DNA of 64,000 nucleotides from Phycomyces blakesleeanus NRRL 1555(-) (GCF_001638985.1 NW_017265139.1:124001-188000); one strand, 5' to 3'. Shown: positions 23,866-36,997, numbered from the stretch's first letter. Notes: generated by a model from the letters alone, not told the origin. A program made the numbers and translations.

Positions 23866-24394
23866 ATCTCTCTTCAATATCACCCACCTCTCCCATTCAC
23901 TTGTCCACCCAAATGTTTCACTTAATAGCAATAAACCAGAAAAAAAAAGAAAACAAAAAGAAAAACAAACAAACAAGAGAATAATGCTACTATGACTTTC
24001 ATACACTATTTTTCTGTTGTTTGTTTGCTTTGTTTGTTTTGTTGGATTTGCATGCATCGATTTTTAACAAAAAAAAATATGTCTCGCTTGAACTCATTTT
24101 TCTGCTGTTACTGTTGCTGTTACTGTTACTGTTACTGTTACTGTTACTGTTACTGTTACTGTTACTGTTACTGTTACTGTTACTGTTACTGTTACTGTTG
24201 CTGTTGCTGTTAATATTGTTATTTTCGTTGTTGTTTGGTTGGTTGGTTGGTGATTGATTTGTTGGTGGGTTGGTAATGTTCATGTTAACGAGCGTTTTAA
24301 ATAGAGTATAGTATAGTATAATATATTATATTATATCTTCCAGTTTGTTTCCTTTTATTTTTATTTTATATTTTTTCTTTTAAATATCAATTGT
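23866..24394. other. Convergent 3' region of YPT7 and NDUFA12
   Basis: This holds the 3' ends of both genes, a T/G-rich stretch at 24000-24060, the long (CTGTTA)n array and a short (GGTT)n run at 24237-24253. No gene is seen; the long frames here are repeat artefacts. Confidence 0.7.
24101..24214. repeat. (CTGTTA)n hexanucleotide array
   Basis: About 110 bp of CTGTTA units with a few CTGTTG variants at both edges. The reverse strand would read as an Asn-Ser repeat, but no gene supports translation. It lies in the convergent 3' region downstream of YPT7. Confidence 0.9.
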
Positions 24395-25101
24395 TTAAAC
24401 TCTCTGCTTGGTCACAGGCTCCCATGCGTGGAGTTTAGAAACAGTGGTGTTGTAGACTTTGTAGGCCTTGGGAGTACCAGTGAAGTTGGGAATTGGCTCT
24501 CCCCAGAACTTCTTGGGCTGAACATTCCACTCAGTAGGAGGTTCCTGGAAAGCGCGAGTCAACCAGCCGTGCCTAAAATTGATAATTAAATAAATCATTA
24601 AAACCCCCACACACAAATACACATATAAAAAACAAAAACAGAAATAAGGATAGTCAATAATATATATATGTATATATATAAAATAATATTAAAAATGTTA
24701 GATAAGAATATATTATATTAGCTCTTCTTTTGACTGTATTACTATTTTACAAGACTTACCATTCGGGAGTGATATCTTCGGGATCAGGTTGATCACTAGC
24801 ATATTCAACCCAACGTTCACGACCTAAGCAAAAAAAAAAGAAAAAGAAAAAGGGAGAAATTAAATATACAACAAAAATAAAATAAAAATATAAAATACTA
24901 TTAAAATCTCATCGTTGCATAGATGATGTACATTTATAACTAACCAGAAACTTCATCGAGATTCTCAAAGTACTTGTTGCCGTTAACATCAGTACCCACA
25001 AGACGACCCCACTTGGTGTCACCAATTGTGTTCATTTGCTTGAGGTAATTGGCAGGGCCAATCTTGATTAAGTTCTTCAATGTACGTCCGAGGGTCGACA
25101 T
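24395..25101 (-). CDS. NDUFA12: NADH:ubiquinone oxidoreductase subunit NDUFA12 (B17.2)
   Basis: Predicted 132-residue accessory subunit of mitochondrial complex I. Exons (minus) 25101-24945, 24823-24760, 24572-24395. Family features in order: an N-terminal GRTLKNLIKIGPANYLKQM segment, the conserved GRLVGTDVNGNKYFEN block, GRERWVEYA, PPEW-like ITPEWHGWL, and the C-terminal NFTGTPKAYKVYNTT segment followed by WEP. The length fits fungal NDUFA12. It sits at the junction of the matrix arm and the membrane arm of complex I. No separate presequence is obvious, which is usual for this subunit. It shares a 1.46-kb upstream region with the divergent amidotransferase gene, another mitochondrial protein. 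Confidence 0.92.
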
Positions 25102-26560
25102 TTTTCTTCTTCTTTATTTCTAGAGTGGGGAGAGATAAGGTAGAATACCCTGTGTGTTTGTGTTCATGTACGTTTATACGAATGTTTGTTTGTACGTGTA
25201 CGTTTATGGGCGCGCATTTTTGTATATGTTTGTTTGTATATATGTATGCATGTATTTTTTTGTTGTTGTTGAATTAAGTAGAAGAGCATGGCAATAATAA
25301 CAGTGATAATAGCAAAGAAATAAATAGAAAAATAGAAAAGCAAAAAAAAAATTGTGAAGTACAATTGTCATTTTAGTTTCAGCATTCATTAAATAGGTGT
25401 GGTAATTCCATTGTGTCTTGCACTTTATGCTGACCTTTGAACTTTAAGTGAAAGATGAAGTTGTCTTTGGTATAATACCAAGGTGTTTATTTCTAGGGCA
25501 AGTCACTGATATGATCTATTTGCACCACAAATGCTTTATTCAAGCTTTACAAAAACATACACCTTGCTGTGTTGCGTCACTTGAACTGTGACGTACTCGT
25601 TTTTAATAGAAGCATCATGTCTTTTACAAACTATGTAATGTACGTCTTCTTTCTTTGTTTCTTTATTTCTTTATTTCAATTTTTATTTTTTGCATAGTAC
25701 AAATGAAAACCTAACAAGCAGCAGGAAATAGGATTTTATTTAAGGAAAAGAAAGTTAAGGGAGGGGTTGGAGAGATACTAAGAAATTATTATTTTTTGAT
25801 GGAAATCTTGTGAATTTATATATATATATATTTTAAAGCCAAAGTCAAAATGTCAAGAAATTGAAACAATTGTTGAACATTTTAAAGTCTAATAAGTTTT
25901 TAATAAGATAAAATGAAATAAATGAAAAGAAAAAGTTACGAATATTCAAAATACTTTATTAATATATAACTTCATCAGTAAAGAACAAACTGAAATGAGA
26001 TTAAATTAAATTGAAAGTACTTTGTGTATTGTTTTAGGGAAAAGAGCTACAATTGTTTTTGGCTCACAAAAATACAAGAGATTTTTTTTTTTTTTAAAAA
26101 AAAGAGGTTTAAAATGAATACTAATGGGCTATGTACAGCTTGATTTGAATACAATGTAATGCGAACATAAAGGCACATACGCATTTGCCCATATTTTAGT
26201 CCAATATATTTTAAGAATGGTATACGCATATGACAAGGAACAAAAGTGGGATTTGCTGGTAGATATTGCTATTAAATCAACGAAAGGATACGTATATTGA
26301 CTTGTGTGCCATACCTTGCCATGATATTTATTTATTTATTTTTGCTTACAAGTAGCAATAACAGAGTGACCAATAATTACACACGTTTATTTATTTGTTG
26401 CTTATTGGTCTTTATTTTTTGTGTTTTAACATGGGCTTGTAGCAACACATACTACAGACTACATACTTGGTCTATTACTTTGAGATAACTTCAAGAGACA
26501 GGCACCGGTCACAGACTTTAGGCTTTTTCCACTTCTTCTTTTACTTCTTCATTTGACTGC
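25102..26560. other. Divergent intergenic region between two mitochondrial-protein genes
   Basis: About 1.46 kb without a gene. It has T-rich and A-rich tracts (for example 25655-25690 and 26081-26104). A pair of facing CRE-like sites, GCGTCAC at 25574-25580 and GTGACGT at 25588-25594, lies about 480 bp from the NDUFA12 start. Such sites bind bZIP factors in fungi; their use here is a guess. Confidence 0.45.
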
Positions 26561-26720
26561 ATGCTTTCCCGATCGGCACGCACAAATCGCCTTTGGGTGT
26601 CAGTTAATTACCAAGCAAGTGTTTGATTGCGCTGCACCTTTTGATTTTTAGAGGTTTTTTTTGTAATACATGTACTAAAATTATTTCATAATTATACATA
26701 CATACAAATAAACACACACG

Positions 26721-26752
<32 letters not shown>

Positions 26753-29118
26753 CCTGTGTGTGCGTACAAACTAAACAGTGGAAACGCACAGAATCTAGCT
26801 TATCTTTGAAGCAATGTCTCGACACAATTACTAAGCATAACAGCACACTCAATGCTTTCGTTTCAGTTCAAGATCGAAATGTTGTAGAGAATCTAGAAAC
26901 CCAGTCGAAAGAACGTAAAGAAAAAGGCAAGACATTCATTTATTCTGTCTTTTTGTCATTTTTTGTTTTCTGTATTGATGCAAAGAATCAATAATCTAAT
27001 TTTTTTTTAAAAAAAAATCGAATTATCAGGTACCAACATGGGTCCTCTAGACGGAATGCTCATGGGTATAAAAGACAATTTTTGTACTTCTACACTCCCA
27101 ACTACATGTGGATCTGTTATGCTCAAAGGTAAGATATTGTTATCTGTACAGTCAATTGGGATACATACATGTGTATATATGTGTGTATATTAGATTCGTT
27201 ACTGATACTCGATTAATTAGGATTCACCTCCCCTTATGATGCTACGGTTGTAAAGCTTCTTGAGGCTTCTGGTGCTATTTTAATAGGAAAAACTAACATG
27301 GATGAGTTTGGCATGGGGTAATTTTGTCTTTGTTTAAATATATTATGTATACAGCTTTTTATTATTATTATTTTAAAAATGCAAATCCAACAACAAGGAA
27401 TACTTGTCATAAATGTATTGATTTTCGTTTGTACAAATACATATTTGTATAATTTTATAGATCGGCAAATGTCTACAGTGATTCTGGTGTTGTTCAACAT
27501 CCTTTTACTTGTGAAAAAGATGTCAAAGAAGAAGATCGTAGAGTGGCAGGAGGAAGCTCAGGAGGTAGTGCCGCTGCCGTTGGCATGAAGATGTGTACAG
27601 CGTAAGTTTTTTTTTATAAAGAAAAAAAAACCATTTTTTTCTTTGAAAAACAAGTATCATCGAATTTTTTTTACAGTTGCTAACTGACAGAAACCCGGGT
27701 ATGGTAGTGCTCTTGGATCTGACACGGGTGGATCTGTACGACTACCAGCCTCTTATTGTGGCGTGGTAGGATTTAAACCATCCTATGGGCGATGCTCTCG
27801 TAATGGTCTGGTCGCTTATGCTAACTCCCTTGATACTGTTGGAATATTGTCAGGCACTGTAAAACAGGCTTCAGTGGTGTATGGTAAATTCTGACATTAA
27901 TATACCTAAACTGTACATACAGAAATATACGCACATATACACACAGGGGTTTTAACTTTATATATTTTTGGTTGCATTTTTGTAGATGCTATCTCTAAAC
28001 ACGATCCCAAGGATCCATCTTCTATGCCAGATAAACTTCGATCAAAGCTTGACGAAAGCGATAGTATTCTGCGTTCTCAATGGACAAAGGGCAATCTAAA
28101 GGGTCTAGTTGTGGGTATTCCTCAGGAATATTATGTGGATCCAATGTCGGATGATGTTGTGGATGTCTGGCGCAGTGGTATCCAGTTTCTAAAGGAGCAA
28201 GGAGCCACGATCCAATCTATATCGCTACCACACACTCATCTTGCTCTTCCAGCCTATTACATTATTGCTTTGGCAGAAGCAAGCTCGAATTTAGCAAGAT
28301 ACGACGGTGTTAGATTTGGTAAACTGAAGGGGCAAGGAGAGGGATGGTGTGTAGTGTAGTGTAGTGTAGTGGAGTGGAGTGGAATGAAGGGGAGTGTGCT
28401 TTACTTTTATAAGAAAGAAAGAGAAATGTATATATATATACACAAAATGTAGACCTACACAGAGAGAGAAAGACAAACATACTGATGTCTCAAAAAAGGT
28501 CACAGAAGCAATGCAAAGGTATCAGGTGACATGATGCTGTATGCAGACACAAGAGCAGAGGGGTTTGGAGCAGAAGTTCAAAGACGTATATTGCTCGGTA
28601 CTCATGTCCTGACAGCAGGGTAGGGCTACATTCTCTAAAGCTTGAAGCCGCATAAGACTATTCAAGATGAGATTCCTCAACTAATTATTATATTTTATCT
28701 GTGTAGAACATTTGATACTTTATTTTTGCCAGCTCAAAAGGCAAGAAGACTAATCCAAGCAGATTTTGATCAAGTTTTCTATCAGCACAATGCGCTTTAC
28801 GAATCTTCTGTTGAGCAAGAAGGTCAAGAAAGTACCAAGGTGCATGTTATTCTTACACCTAGTGCTATCTCCTCTGCCCCAAGAATGACGGACGTCCTCG
28901 AAAGACATGAATCTTCTAATGATGTCAAGGCTGTGGATGCTTACATGAACGATGTCATGACTGTGCCTGCAAGCCTTGCAGGCTTACCTGCTATCACTGT
29001 TCCGTTTGGAAAATCTGCTGTTGATGGATACCCTATAGGGCTGCAGCTGATGGCGCAATATGGACATGACGGTTTCTTGCTTTCCATTGCCAATAGTCTA
29101 GCTAAAAAACAAAAGTGA
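26561..29118 (+). CDS. HER2: Mitochondrial glutamyl-tRNA(Gln) amidotransferase subunit A (GatA/HER2/QRSL1)
   Basis: Predicted catalytic amidase subunit of the mitochondrial GatFAB/GatCAB complex, which converts Glu-tRNA(Gln) to Gln-tRNA(Gln); about 520 residues. Later exons are firm: to 26914, then 27030-27128, 27221-27317, 27461-27601, 27708-27883, 27986-28318, 28499-28619, 28707-29118. The amidase signature shows Lys in MGIKDNF, the [11 protein letters not shown] block and [15 protein letters not shown], giving the Ser-cisSer-Lys triad. [14 protein letters not shown] and [14 protein letters not shown] also fit. The first exon is less sure: an ATG at 26561 opens an Arg/Ser-rich presequence ([12 protein letters not shown]) and must splice to an acceptor at 26778 or 26791; one option uses a GC donor. 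The intron before 27708 uses a CTAAC branch-like site and AG at 27707. Confidence 0.88.
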
Positions 29119-30130
29119 TATTAATAATAATATACATTAATTAAAATAGAATCAATTGTTATTCAATTGTTGTAAAAAAAAATACATACATAAATATATG
29201 CATATTCTGGAAATGAGCATAATAAGTATAAATCTCGCTATCATAAATATAACATATTCTTCTTATTCTTCTTTGTAAACTACCTTTTAATATTAGTAGT
29301 AGGGAGGTTAAACAGCCTAATAGACCTTCTAGACTTATATTTTTGGGTTTAAAGTATAGGTAAAGCTGGTCTAAATAAGCTAAAAGCATAGAATCCTATA
29401 TGAAAAAAAATACTTTAAGCGAGGGCTTAAAGACTTTTTTTTTCATAATCATCTAATTAGAAAGACAGGATAAAATTTCAGATGATCTGATATACGACTT
29501 ATAGTTATCATTGCGTGTTTTCTAATTTATTCGCCCTTTTCCACTAAAATGAAATACAAAGCTTAGATTACCTGGTAATCGTGTGCTATACAATTTTAAC
29601 AATAGAGAAGAGTTGTATAAAGCCTATCATAGGCCGAAAAGCCTCAACTGCCATTATATATTCATTAGATTGGCCATATTTTGTTTAAGATATCATAGTC
29701 GAGAATAGGTTATATAGATTGACTTCCTGATCTATTTTGTTCCCAAAATGTCAAAAATAAAAGTCTCGATTTCCAGCCTGTACTCTGGTTTATTCTGTTC
29801 TTCAGTTCCAATGATCTCTCCATTCCAAACACAAACACACACACAGAGAGAAAGAGTTATATTTCTTTATAGCCATTCATTATTATTATTATTATTAGTA
29901 TGTAATGATAATAATATGTGTGTAGCATAATTATTATAAAGCTTATAATTAAGTAATTAATTAATTAATTAATTAGAAAAAATCTATATATACAAAGAAA
30001 TGGCTACTAATTTTGAAACAGTTTCATTACCTGAATTGAGCCCAAATAAGATATTTATTAATATACAATAATTGCTCTTATAAATATATCAGAATCAAAA
30101 CTCTAAAGATAAATTCTCTCGTGTTTATTG

Positions 30131-30188
30131 GACTATTGACTATTGACCATTGACCATTGACCGTTGACCGTTGACCGTTGACTATTTT
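30131..30188. repeat. 7-bp TTGAC tandem repeat
   Basis: Eight near-perfect 7-bp units of the form (A/G)TTGAC(C/T) follow each other, grading from ATTGACC to GTTGACC. It is a small minisatellite. TTGAC is also the core of WRKY-type binding sites, but no function is shown. Confidence 0.85.
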
Positions 30189-32155
30189 CTGAAAACAATC
30201 TTGTGAAGTCAATAGATTTATAATTCAAACCATACAGAGCTCAACATCTTGGCACAAAAAAAAAGAATTCTTGGTAATTAGACTATAAAAAAAAACTAGA
30301 AAAAAAAGGGTAATCTATAACAGGGTTGGTTCAACCTAATATAGATATAGATATATAGATATATAGGTATGCTTTACAAGGGACCAAGGAGTCAGTAACT
30401 ACGTGTTACTCACAAACACATAAATATAGAAATAATAACAGGTATATTATGTTTTGAATTTACTTGTTTGCTTACAAGTCAAGGTAGAAACAGCCTGTTA
30501 TCAATATCAATATTACTAAGATGTATTTCAAAAGAAAATCGGGTCTTTTCAAAGACTTTGAATCCAGAACCATTAATTCGGATTAAATTTGACTCGAGAT
30601 TAATATCCCATGTATTCTAGACCATCTTAGGCTACAATATATTACACACATCAAACTGTCATTTCCTTCCTTCCTTTTTTTTTTGGTCAGATCAAATACA
30701 CGCCCACACACAAAGCCTACTCGCCACATTAATATCTATATATTCTACCTCATTTTAATAAAATAAATAAATAAACCATGTCAAAAAAGTATTTGGCTCC
30801 TGTTGTGTTATATACACCACATTCTCACATACATATATATATATATCCCTTTAAGCTTTTTTTTCTGTTGTTTTATGTTGGACATAATGGTCAGATCACA
30901 TCATTTAAATAGACCACATACTCTCCTTCTTTTTTTTGCAATTATCTTTTAAAGTAAGAACAAGAACAAGATACCATCTTTAAACCAAAAACTATCAGGA
31001 GGTTTTCTTTAATTTCTTTAATTTATTTAATTCCTTGATCTTTTAATTAATAGAATAAATGCTTTGATCTGGTACACAATATATATATATATATATACCT
31101 TCTTCTTCTTCTATTGTCCACCAACAATAGACTTATGAAATACTTGTATAAAGTGAAATACCCGGTTTCAGCTGGACCTCAACAAGGCATGATCCTCAAT
31201 TGAACCTATAGTAATACATTTAATTACTTTATAGTTCAAGATAAGCTAAATATCTAAAGCAACTACCACACACACACACATATATATATAAAGAAAGAAA
31301 AAATTCTGCCCAACCTTGTTAATAGCCATAAATAACCTCTTTGTGCGAACGACTGCGTTACCTATTGTATGCATGCGCACATCTTTTATTATAAGATGAA
31401 TAAAATATCCAAGGGAAGATAGGTTCCTTATTTATTTACTAATATTAATATTAATATCATATATTTTATATTTCAATTTGTTTCATTTCATTTCAATATA
31501 TATTTTATTTTTCGGTTCGAACTCCTACAAAGAAGCTCTTTTTTATTTATATAGAACATTTAATTGAACAAGAGAGGTTCTTACTTTTATTCTCTTGTCA
31601 GCAAATAATATATATATATATTCTTATATATGAGCTACTTTAATCTAAAATTTAATTACAATTATATTAAGAATGATAGGATGTAATAAAGGAGGGGTAC
31701 TCATTTTTGCCTTTTTTTTATTTTATTTTATTTTTTATCTTACTTTTTGCTTTTAGCCACAGTTTTATACGAATATCAAAAAGACCAACATCAGCCACTT
31801 TCTGTATCAGTCCAGCCACTTTTGTATACGCTATCAGCTGTCGTTGGCGCGGGTCCCTTCCTTAGTATATATATATATATATATTCTTACATCTACAGTT
31901 TACAGTAATAATAATAAAAATACAATTGTAATATTTAACTTACAAACAGCGAATGTTGAACCCTTTTGTCCTAATAAAGAAATTAAAACTTTATAAAGTC
32001 AGAAAATTAAACAAAAATAAAATAAAATAAACTAATAGAGTGGAATGGAATCGATTCTCTCGCTTCAATATATTCCCTCAATTATTATATTAGACAACCT
32101 GCCCATAATTGTACAGAAACACACACACACACAGAATACACAGAATACATTTCGG

Positions 32156-32159
<4 letters not shown>

Positions 32160-32193
<34 letters not shown>
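32160..32193 (+). repeat. (CT)n tract in the LIM-RhoGAP leader
   Basis: About 34 bases of alternating C and T lie 170 bp before the ATG. (CCTT)n follows at 32238-32255. Pyrimidine tracts often occur in fungal promoters and leaders. Confidence 0.85.
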
Positions 32194-32196
<3 letters not shown>

Positions 32197-32362
32197 GCTT
32201 TGTACCTCTTTACTTGGCTACTTACTTTCTTTATTCCTTCCTTCCTTCCTTCCTTTATAACATTCTTTAAAAGCTACCTTAAATATATACATATTTATAC
32301 ATACATACATACATTATCTACATTTATATTATATACAACACAAAAACATCACTTTATATTCT

Positions 32363-32552
32363 ATGGATCCTTATTACGAGGAAACCTTGGTAGATTCTTC
32401 AGAAGAATATGAGGACCCTCACTGCAATGGTTGTCTTCAGCCTATTGAAGATGGTTCAGTTGTTCAGTTTGGAGAAGGAATCTGGCATTTCGAATGGTAT
32501 GTAGATTCAACCCTTCCCCTCAAACACACACAGACACACATACTCTATCTTT

Positions 32553-32593
<41 letters not shown>

Positions 32594-34073
32594 AATCTAT
32601 ATCTATATCTCCTATCCTCTAATCCCCCCTTTACTTCCTTTATTCCTTCTTTTATCTAAACCTCAACCCCTAATGATTTTCCCTTGAAATTTATTATTGT
32701 TATTATCATTATCATTATCATTATTAATCATCATCATTTTCTCTTCCCATTCTTTCCTCGCCCCTCCCTCCCTCCCCCTCCCCCTCTTTCCTGTTCGGCA
32801 ATCTTGTAATGCATTCACGATGCAACCCATTTAGTTTCCGTTGTGCGAAATGCCGAAAATTAGTTGAATGCTACAGCAACCATTTACTTCTTCGTGATGG
32901 AAGTCCCGTGTGTGAGGATTGCTCATACAGCTGCCACTCATGTCACAAAACAATCAAGGACGAAGCTATCATGACAGGTACAGCAAAATAATAATAATCC
33001 AGTAACCATTGTCATCATCATCATTATACTATTATTATTATAATTATTATAATTATCAATTCAGTTTGGCTCAGCCCAATTTAATTCAATTCAATGCAAC
33101 TCTGTTAAATATGTCTTCTTATATATTTGTATGTATGCTTATTTAATTTTGTCTAGGGGAGGAGGCTTATCATGCCGAGTGTTTTCGATGTGTTCAATGC
33201 CATGTAAAGATTGAGGACCTCATATTTACTCAGACTAGTAAGGTAAACAATAACAACAATCGGTCTACGCCAATAAGAATAGAAGGAAGGAAAGAGGCAA
33301 AGAGAGACATAGAAACAAGAGAGGCCAACCAAACACTATATAATTCCAGGGTATCTTTTGTACATCTTGCCACGAGATACGCAAACAATTACGACAGAAA
33401 CGGAAAGAGGAGCGGCTTCACAGAAATCACAGTCTTAGTCGAAACACATCACTTGAATCTGAAGGCAGAAGAGTAAAATCCCCCCAACAGACCACAAACA
33501 TGTCCAATTCAATCCCCAAAAACAGCGAATCCCAGGTCGGATCAAAGAATGCTGCACCATCAATATTAAGTAAGATGATGTATACAAAACAGACAATTAT
33601 TCTTCAACACATGCACAGAAATGAATACAGGATTTGTTTATTAATACTACTATTAATATTATTATTACAAAGCCTTTCAGGAGCTGGCAGACCTCAATAA
33701 TATGCTTAGTAAAGTTTTGGATTCTGGAATTGGAGAAGATTGCCCACCAGAGAGACGCTCAATGGACACCACACCAAGTCCTCCACAGACACGCTCCACA
33801 ATACCACTTGGTACACGCAACCAACCAAACCAAGCAGATGCACCTAATACAGATGGTGATCTCATGGCATTACAAACCCCTGCCCTCAATATGCCTCCCA
33901 AAAGAGAATACGGAACTAGGGAAGTTGAGGCAATTAGACAAGAATTAGAAGCAACAAAAGCTCGTCTAAAGGATGTTGAAAGCAAATTCGCAAACGTAAA
34001 GGTAATATACACATTTATATATTTAATATTGAAAATCAGAGGAAGAGAGAGAAAAGGAGGGAAAAAATCACAT

Positions 34074-34106
<33 letters not shown>

Positions 34107-36635
34107 GATAATGTATTAATACATAAATTAAAAATAAAATAATTAGACAATCAGTAGAAAAGCGCTTGGTGAATTTAATGCTGTCAAAGAAGGATTTGCA
34201 GCTGAAGTTGTGGCACGGAAAGAAGCCGAAGAGCTTGTCCTCAAGCTACAGCGTGAACTGTCGTTTTACCAACAGGCTAATGCTATGGGAACTGGCCAAT
34301 TTATGGATCTCTCAAAAGAAGAAGTCGGGCAGTTGACGCAGTCTAAAATCCAACTAGAACAAGCGTGTGAGGATTTACGAAATCAACGTACTCAATTTTT
34401 GGCAGAGTTAGATACAATGTCACAAACTATCCAGGAAAATTCAGCAAGGTAAATTATACGTGCATGGGTACGCACACACGCACAAGATGTTTAGAAAGAG
34501 AGAGAGAGAAAGCTTATACTTTTTTTTGTTAATGTATATATCATGTACTTAGTCAAACTGTAGAAAGTCAAAAGGATCGCCTACAGAACTCTTATCAGCA
34601 GCAACTCGGTTCTATTCGTAAAGACATTGACAATATGCGATCTGGTTATGGGAAACTCGTTAAGGCACGCAACGACATAATTACTGAGATGATCATGCTC
34701 AATACAAAAAATGCTGAGTTAACCTCACTGAACAACGATCTCTCTCGACGTGTGACCGAACGAGAACGCGAAGCTGTAGCAATCATGGCTGGTACAAGTT
34801 TCCTGACTACAGACCCAAATGCGGATAAGGATAATAAGAAATCCAAAGTATCATCATCATCGTCGTCGTCAAATGAAGTGGATAAGACAGCTCCAGAAAA
34901 CACTACCACCACCACAGCATCATCATCATCAACAACAAGTAGACAAATGGCTCAAAGAGATAGCTTTAGCGCAACTGAGGCTCCAAGGCTGTTCAAATTC
35001 AGACGTAACAAAGGCAATAAGAACAAATCCAAGGAAAAAGATGCTTTAATTAGCATACCTTATGATCCCAACCCAGGCCGTCCCATGGAAACCATAACAG
35101 AAAGTTTAAAAAATCACACCCACATCCAGAACCAAAATCAAAATCAAAATCAAAATCAGCAACAAAATCAACAACAAAATCAACAGCAGCAGCAATCTTC
35201 CAAAGATTCTTCTGAGGTGGTTTATCATCGAGTGGGTGGGCACAATTTCTTACAGACAAAATTTATGCGACCAGTAAAATGTGAAGCCTGCAATGAAAAG
35301 ATGTGGCGCGTGAGTGAGCTAAAGTGCCAAGGTAACTAAATAGACAGACAGATGACAAGCAAAATGGTTAACTTTATTGTTGCTATTATATAACAGACTG
35401 TGGTGTAATAACCCATTCAAAATGCGTTTACAATGTGAACCTGGCCTGTAGCCGAAAAACGAGTTCAGATTCAAAGAATGACGGCGATAATTCACAAAAA
35501 GGTAAAAATTGAGTACGGAATATAAAAATTGTGGTTGTCGATAGCTACTGGTTAGATATATACACAATATTCATAGGGTGATAATCTCTAATGCCAATGT
35601 TTCTTTTTTTTTTCTTTTGCTTAGTTGTTATCTTTGGTACCGATTTAATCAAACAGGTTCAATTCGAAAAAGCCACTGTACCATTGGTCGTATTAAAGTG
35701 TATTGCTGCAGTAGAAATGCGAGGTATGAGATACTAAGCTAATACCAGTAATGGTGTTAAAATGAATCTTGTATTTTAAAAGAAAAGAGTTAACAGCCTT
35801 ATATATGTTATGACTATTGTAGGGATGGATTATGAAGGAATATATCGAAAATCTGGTGGGGCTGGACAGATGCGTTTGATCATGCAAGCGTTTGAACAAA
35901 ACGATGTTCCTAATCTGCTAGATGAAGAACGATGGAATGATATATGTGCCGTGACAAGTGTGCTGAAGCAGTACTTTAGAGAGCTTCCAAATCCATTATT
36001 CACCTTTGATGGACACACCAAATTCATGGAGGCCATTAGTAAGTAATTTCTTCATATTAGAAAGCTATTGTTATTTCTATTTCTTACATTTATTTATTTT
36101 CAATAGTGCTTTCTGATGCAGCGGAACAGATAAAAATGTTTGGAAAGGCTATCCAGTCTCTACCCATAGAGCATTACAATACACTTAAATGCTTAATGCT
36201 GCATTTGAGCAAGTAAGTTTACACGTCAATATAGCACATCAAATCACGTATTTATATTTATATTATTATTATTATTATTATTTCTGACTTGACAGTGTAC
36301 GCAAGAGAAGCAGTGAAAATCTCATGACATCAAAGAACCTCGCTGTCATATTTGGACCAACATTAATGCGCCATGAAGATGAAAAGCGTGATTTGGTTGA
36401 GATGAATCACAAAATTGGATCAATTGAGTTTATTCTCAACAACATCGATACCCTCTTTACAGAACCCACTCCAGACGCACTCCAGTCAAACCGCTCTACA
36501 CCTCTTCCAACTTCACGCCCTGCTTTGCCAGCTGCATCCTCTGCAATTAGACACAGGCGTGAGGCATCCTGTGACAATCTCGTCCGTTCATTTCCACCTG
36601 CAGTTCCACCACGGGAAAATGCAGGATATATATAG
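32363..36635 (+). CDS. Rho GTPase-activating protein with LIM, C1 and RhoGAP domains
   Basis: Predicted 952-residue GAP for Rho/Cdc42-type GTPases, acting in polarity and wall growth. Exons 32363-32496, 32835-32977, 33157-33242, 33350-33569, 33673-34001, 34147-34448, 34553-35331, 35397-35501, 35625-35723, 35823-36038, 36107-36212, 36296-36635. Two LIM domains occupy about residues 20-140 (CNGC, WHFECFRCAKC, CEDC, CHSC, YHAECFRCVQC, CTSC). A Ser/Pro-rich linker and two coiled-coil regions (about 235-440) follow. A C1 zinc domain begins with HNFLQTKF and ends with HSKCVYNVNLAC. The RhoGAP domain (about 705-870) holds the arginine finger in GIYRKSGG and the KNLAVIFGPTL motif. A Gln/Asn-rich tract (about 600-625) is encoded by CAA/CAG repeats. 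The layout resembles fungal LIM-RhoGAP proteins of the Rga type. The second exon start at 32835 restores the WHFECFRC consensus. Confidence 0.92.
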
Positions 36636-36997
36636 CAGCATTTCTATCCCTTTCTATAAACACGCACACACACACACCTTACTCTTTCTTTCTTTCAATT
36701 CACTTCTTGTAAATATAGGACTTACAAACAACAACAACAAAAGCCGTATTTTTTTATCTTTATTTTTTTGCTGGCCAAGTACGCGGCTCTTTATTGATTC
36801 AAATTAAAATTTATATTTATATTGTATATTTAGCCCTTTTCCTTTTTTTTAAAAATATATATATATATCTTTTTTAATGATATTTACTATGATTTTTATG
36901 ATTATTCACAATTCAACTTCTTTGTGTCATTAAATACATTAAAAAAAAGGTTTACTTGAATGATGGCTTATGCCTTTGATTTTGGGATGAATATAAT
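36636..36997. other. Convergent 3' region of the LIM-RhoGAP and orphan genes
   Basis: 362 bp, T-rich and AT-rich, with (CA)n at 36660-36676 and (AT)n at 36855-36867. No gene seen. Polyadenylation sites for both flanking genes are expected here. Confidence 0.6.

Larger units (their letters stand above)
29119..32362. other. Gene desert, AT-rich, with simple repeats
   Basis: This is the longest plain gap, about 3.2 kb. I see no coding frame with real composition on either strand. It contains (AT)n runs at 30834-30846, 31079-31098, 31605-31620 and 31867-31884, a TTGAC-rich tandem repeat at 30131-30188, and a (CT)n tract at 32160-32193 just before the LIM-RhoGAP gene. The final few hundred bases are probably the promoter and 5' leader of that gene. 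Confidence 0.6.

Noticed and set aside
24101..24214. Regular short repeats as a possible CRISPR array
   Set aside because: The 6-bp units are contiguous with no spacers; a eukaryotic microsatellite explains them.
23999..24283. Asn-Ser repeat frame on the minus strand
   Set aside because: Entirely due to the (CTGTTA)n array in a 3' intergenic region; no flanking coding sequence.
31510..31560. GGTTCGAACTCC resembling a tRNA B box
   Set aside because: The upstream 80 bases are plain AT-rich sequence with no A box, anticodon arm or acceptor stem, so no tRNA can be folded.
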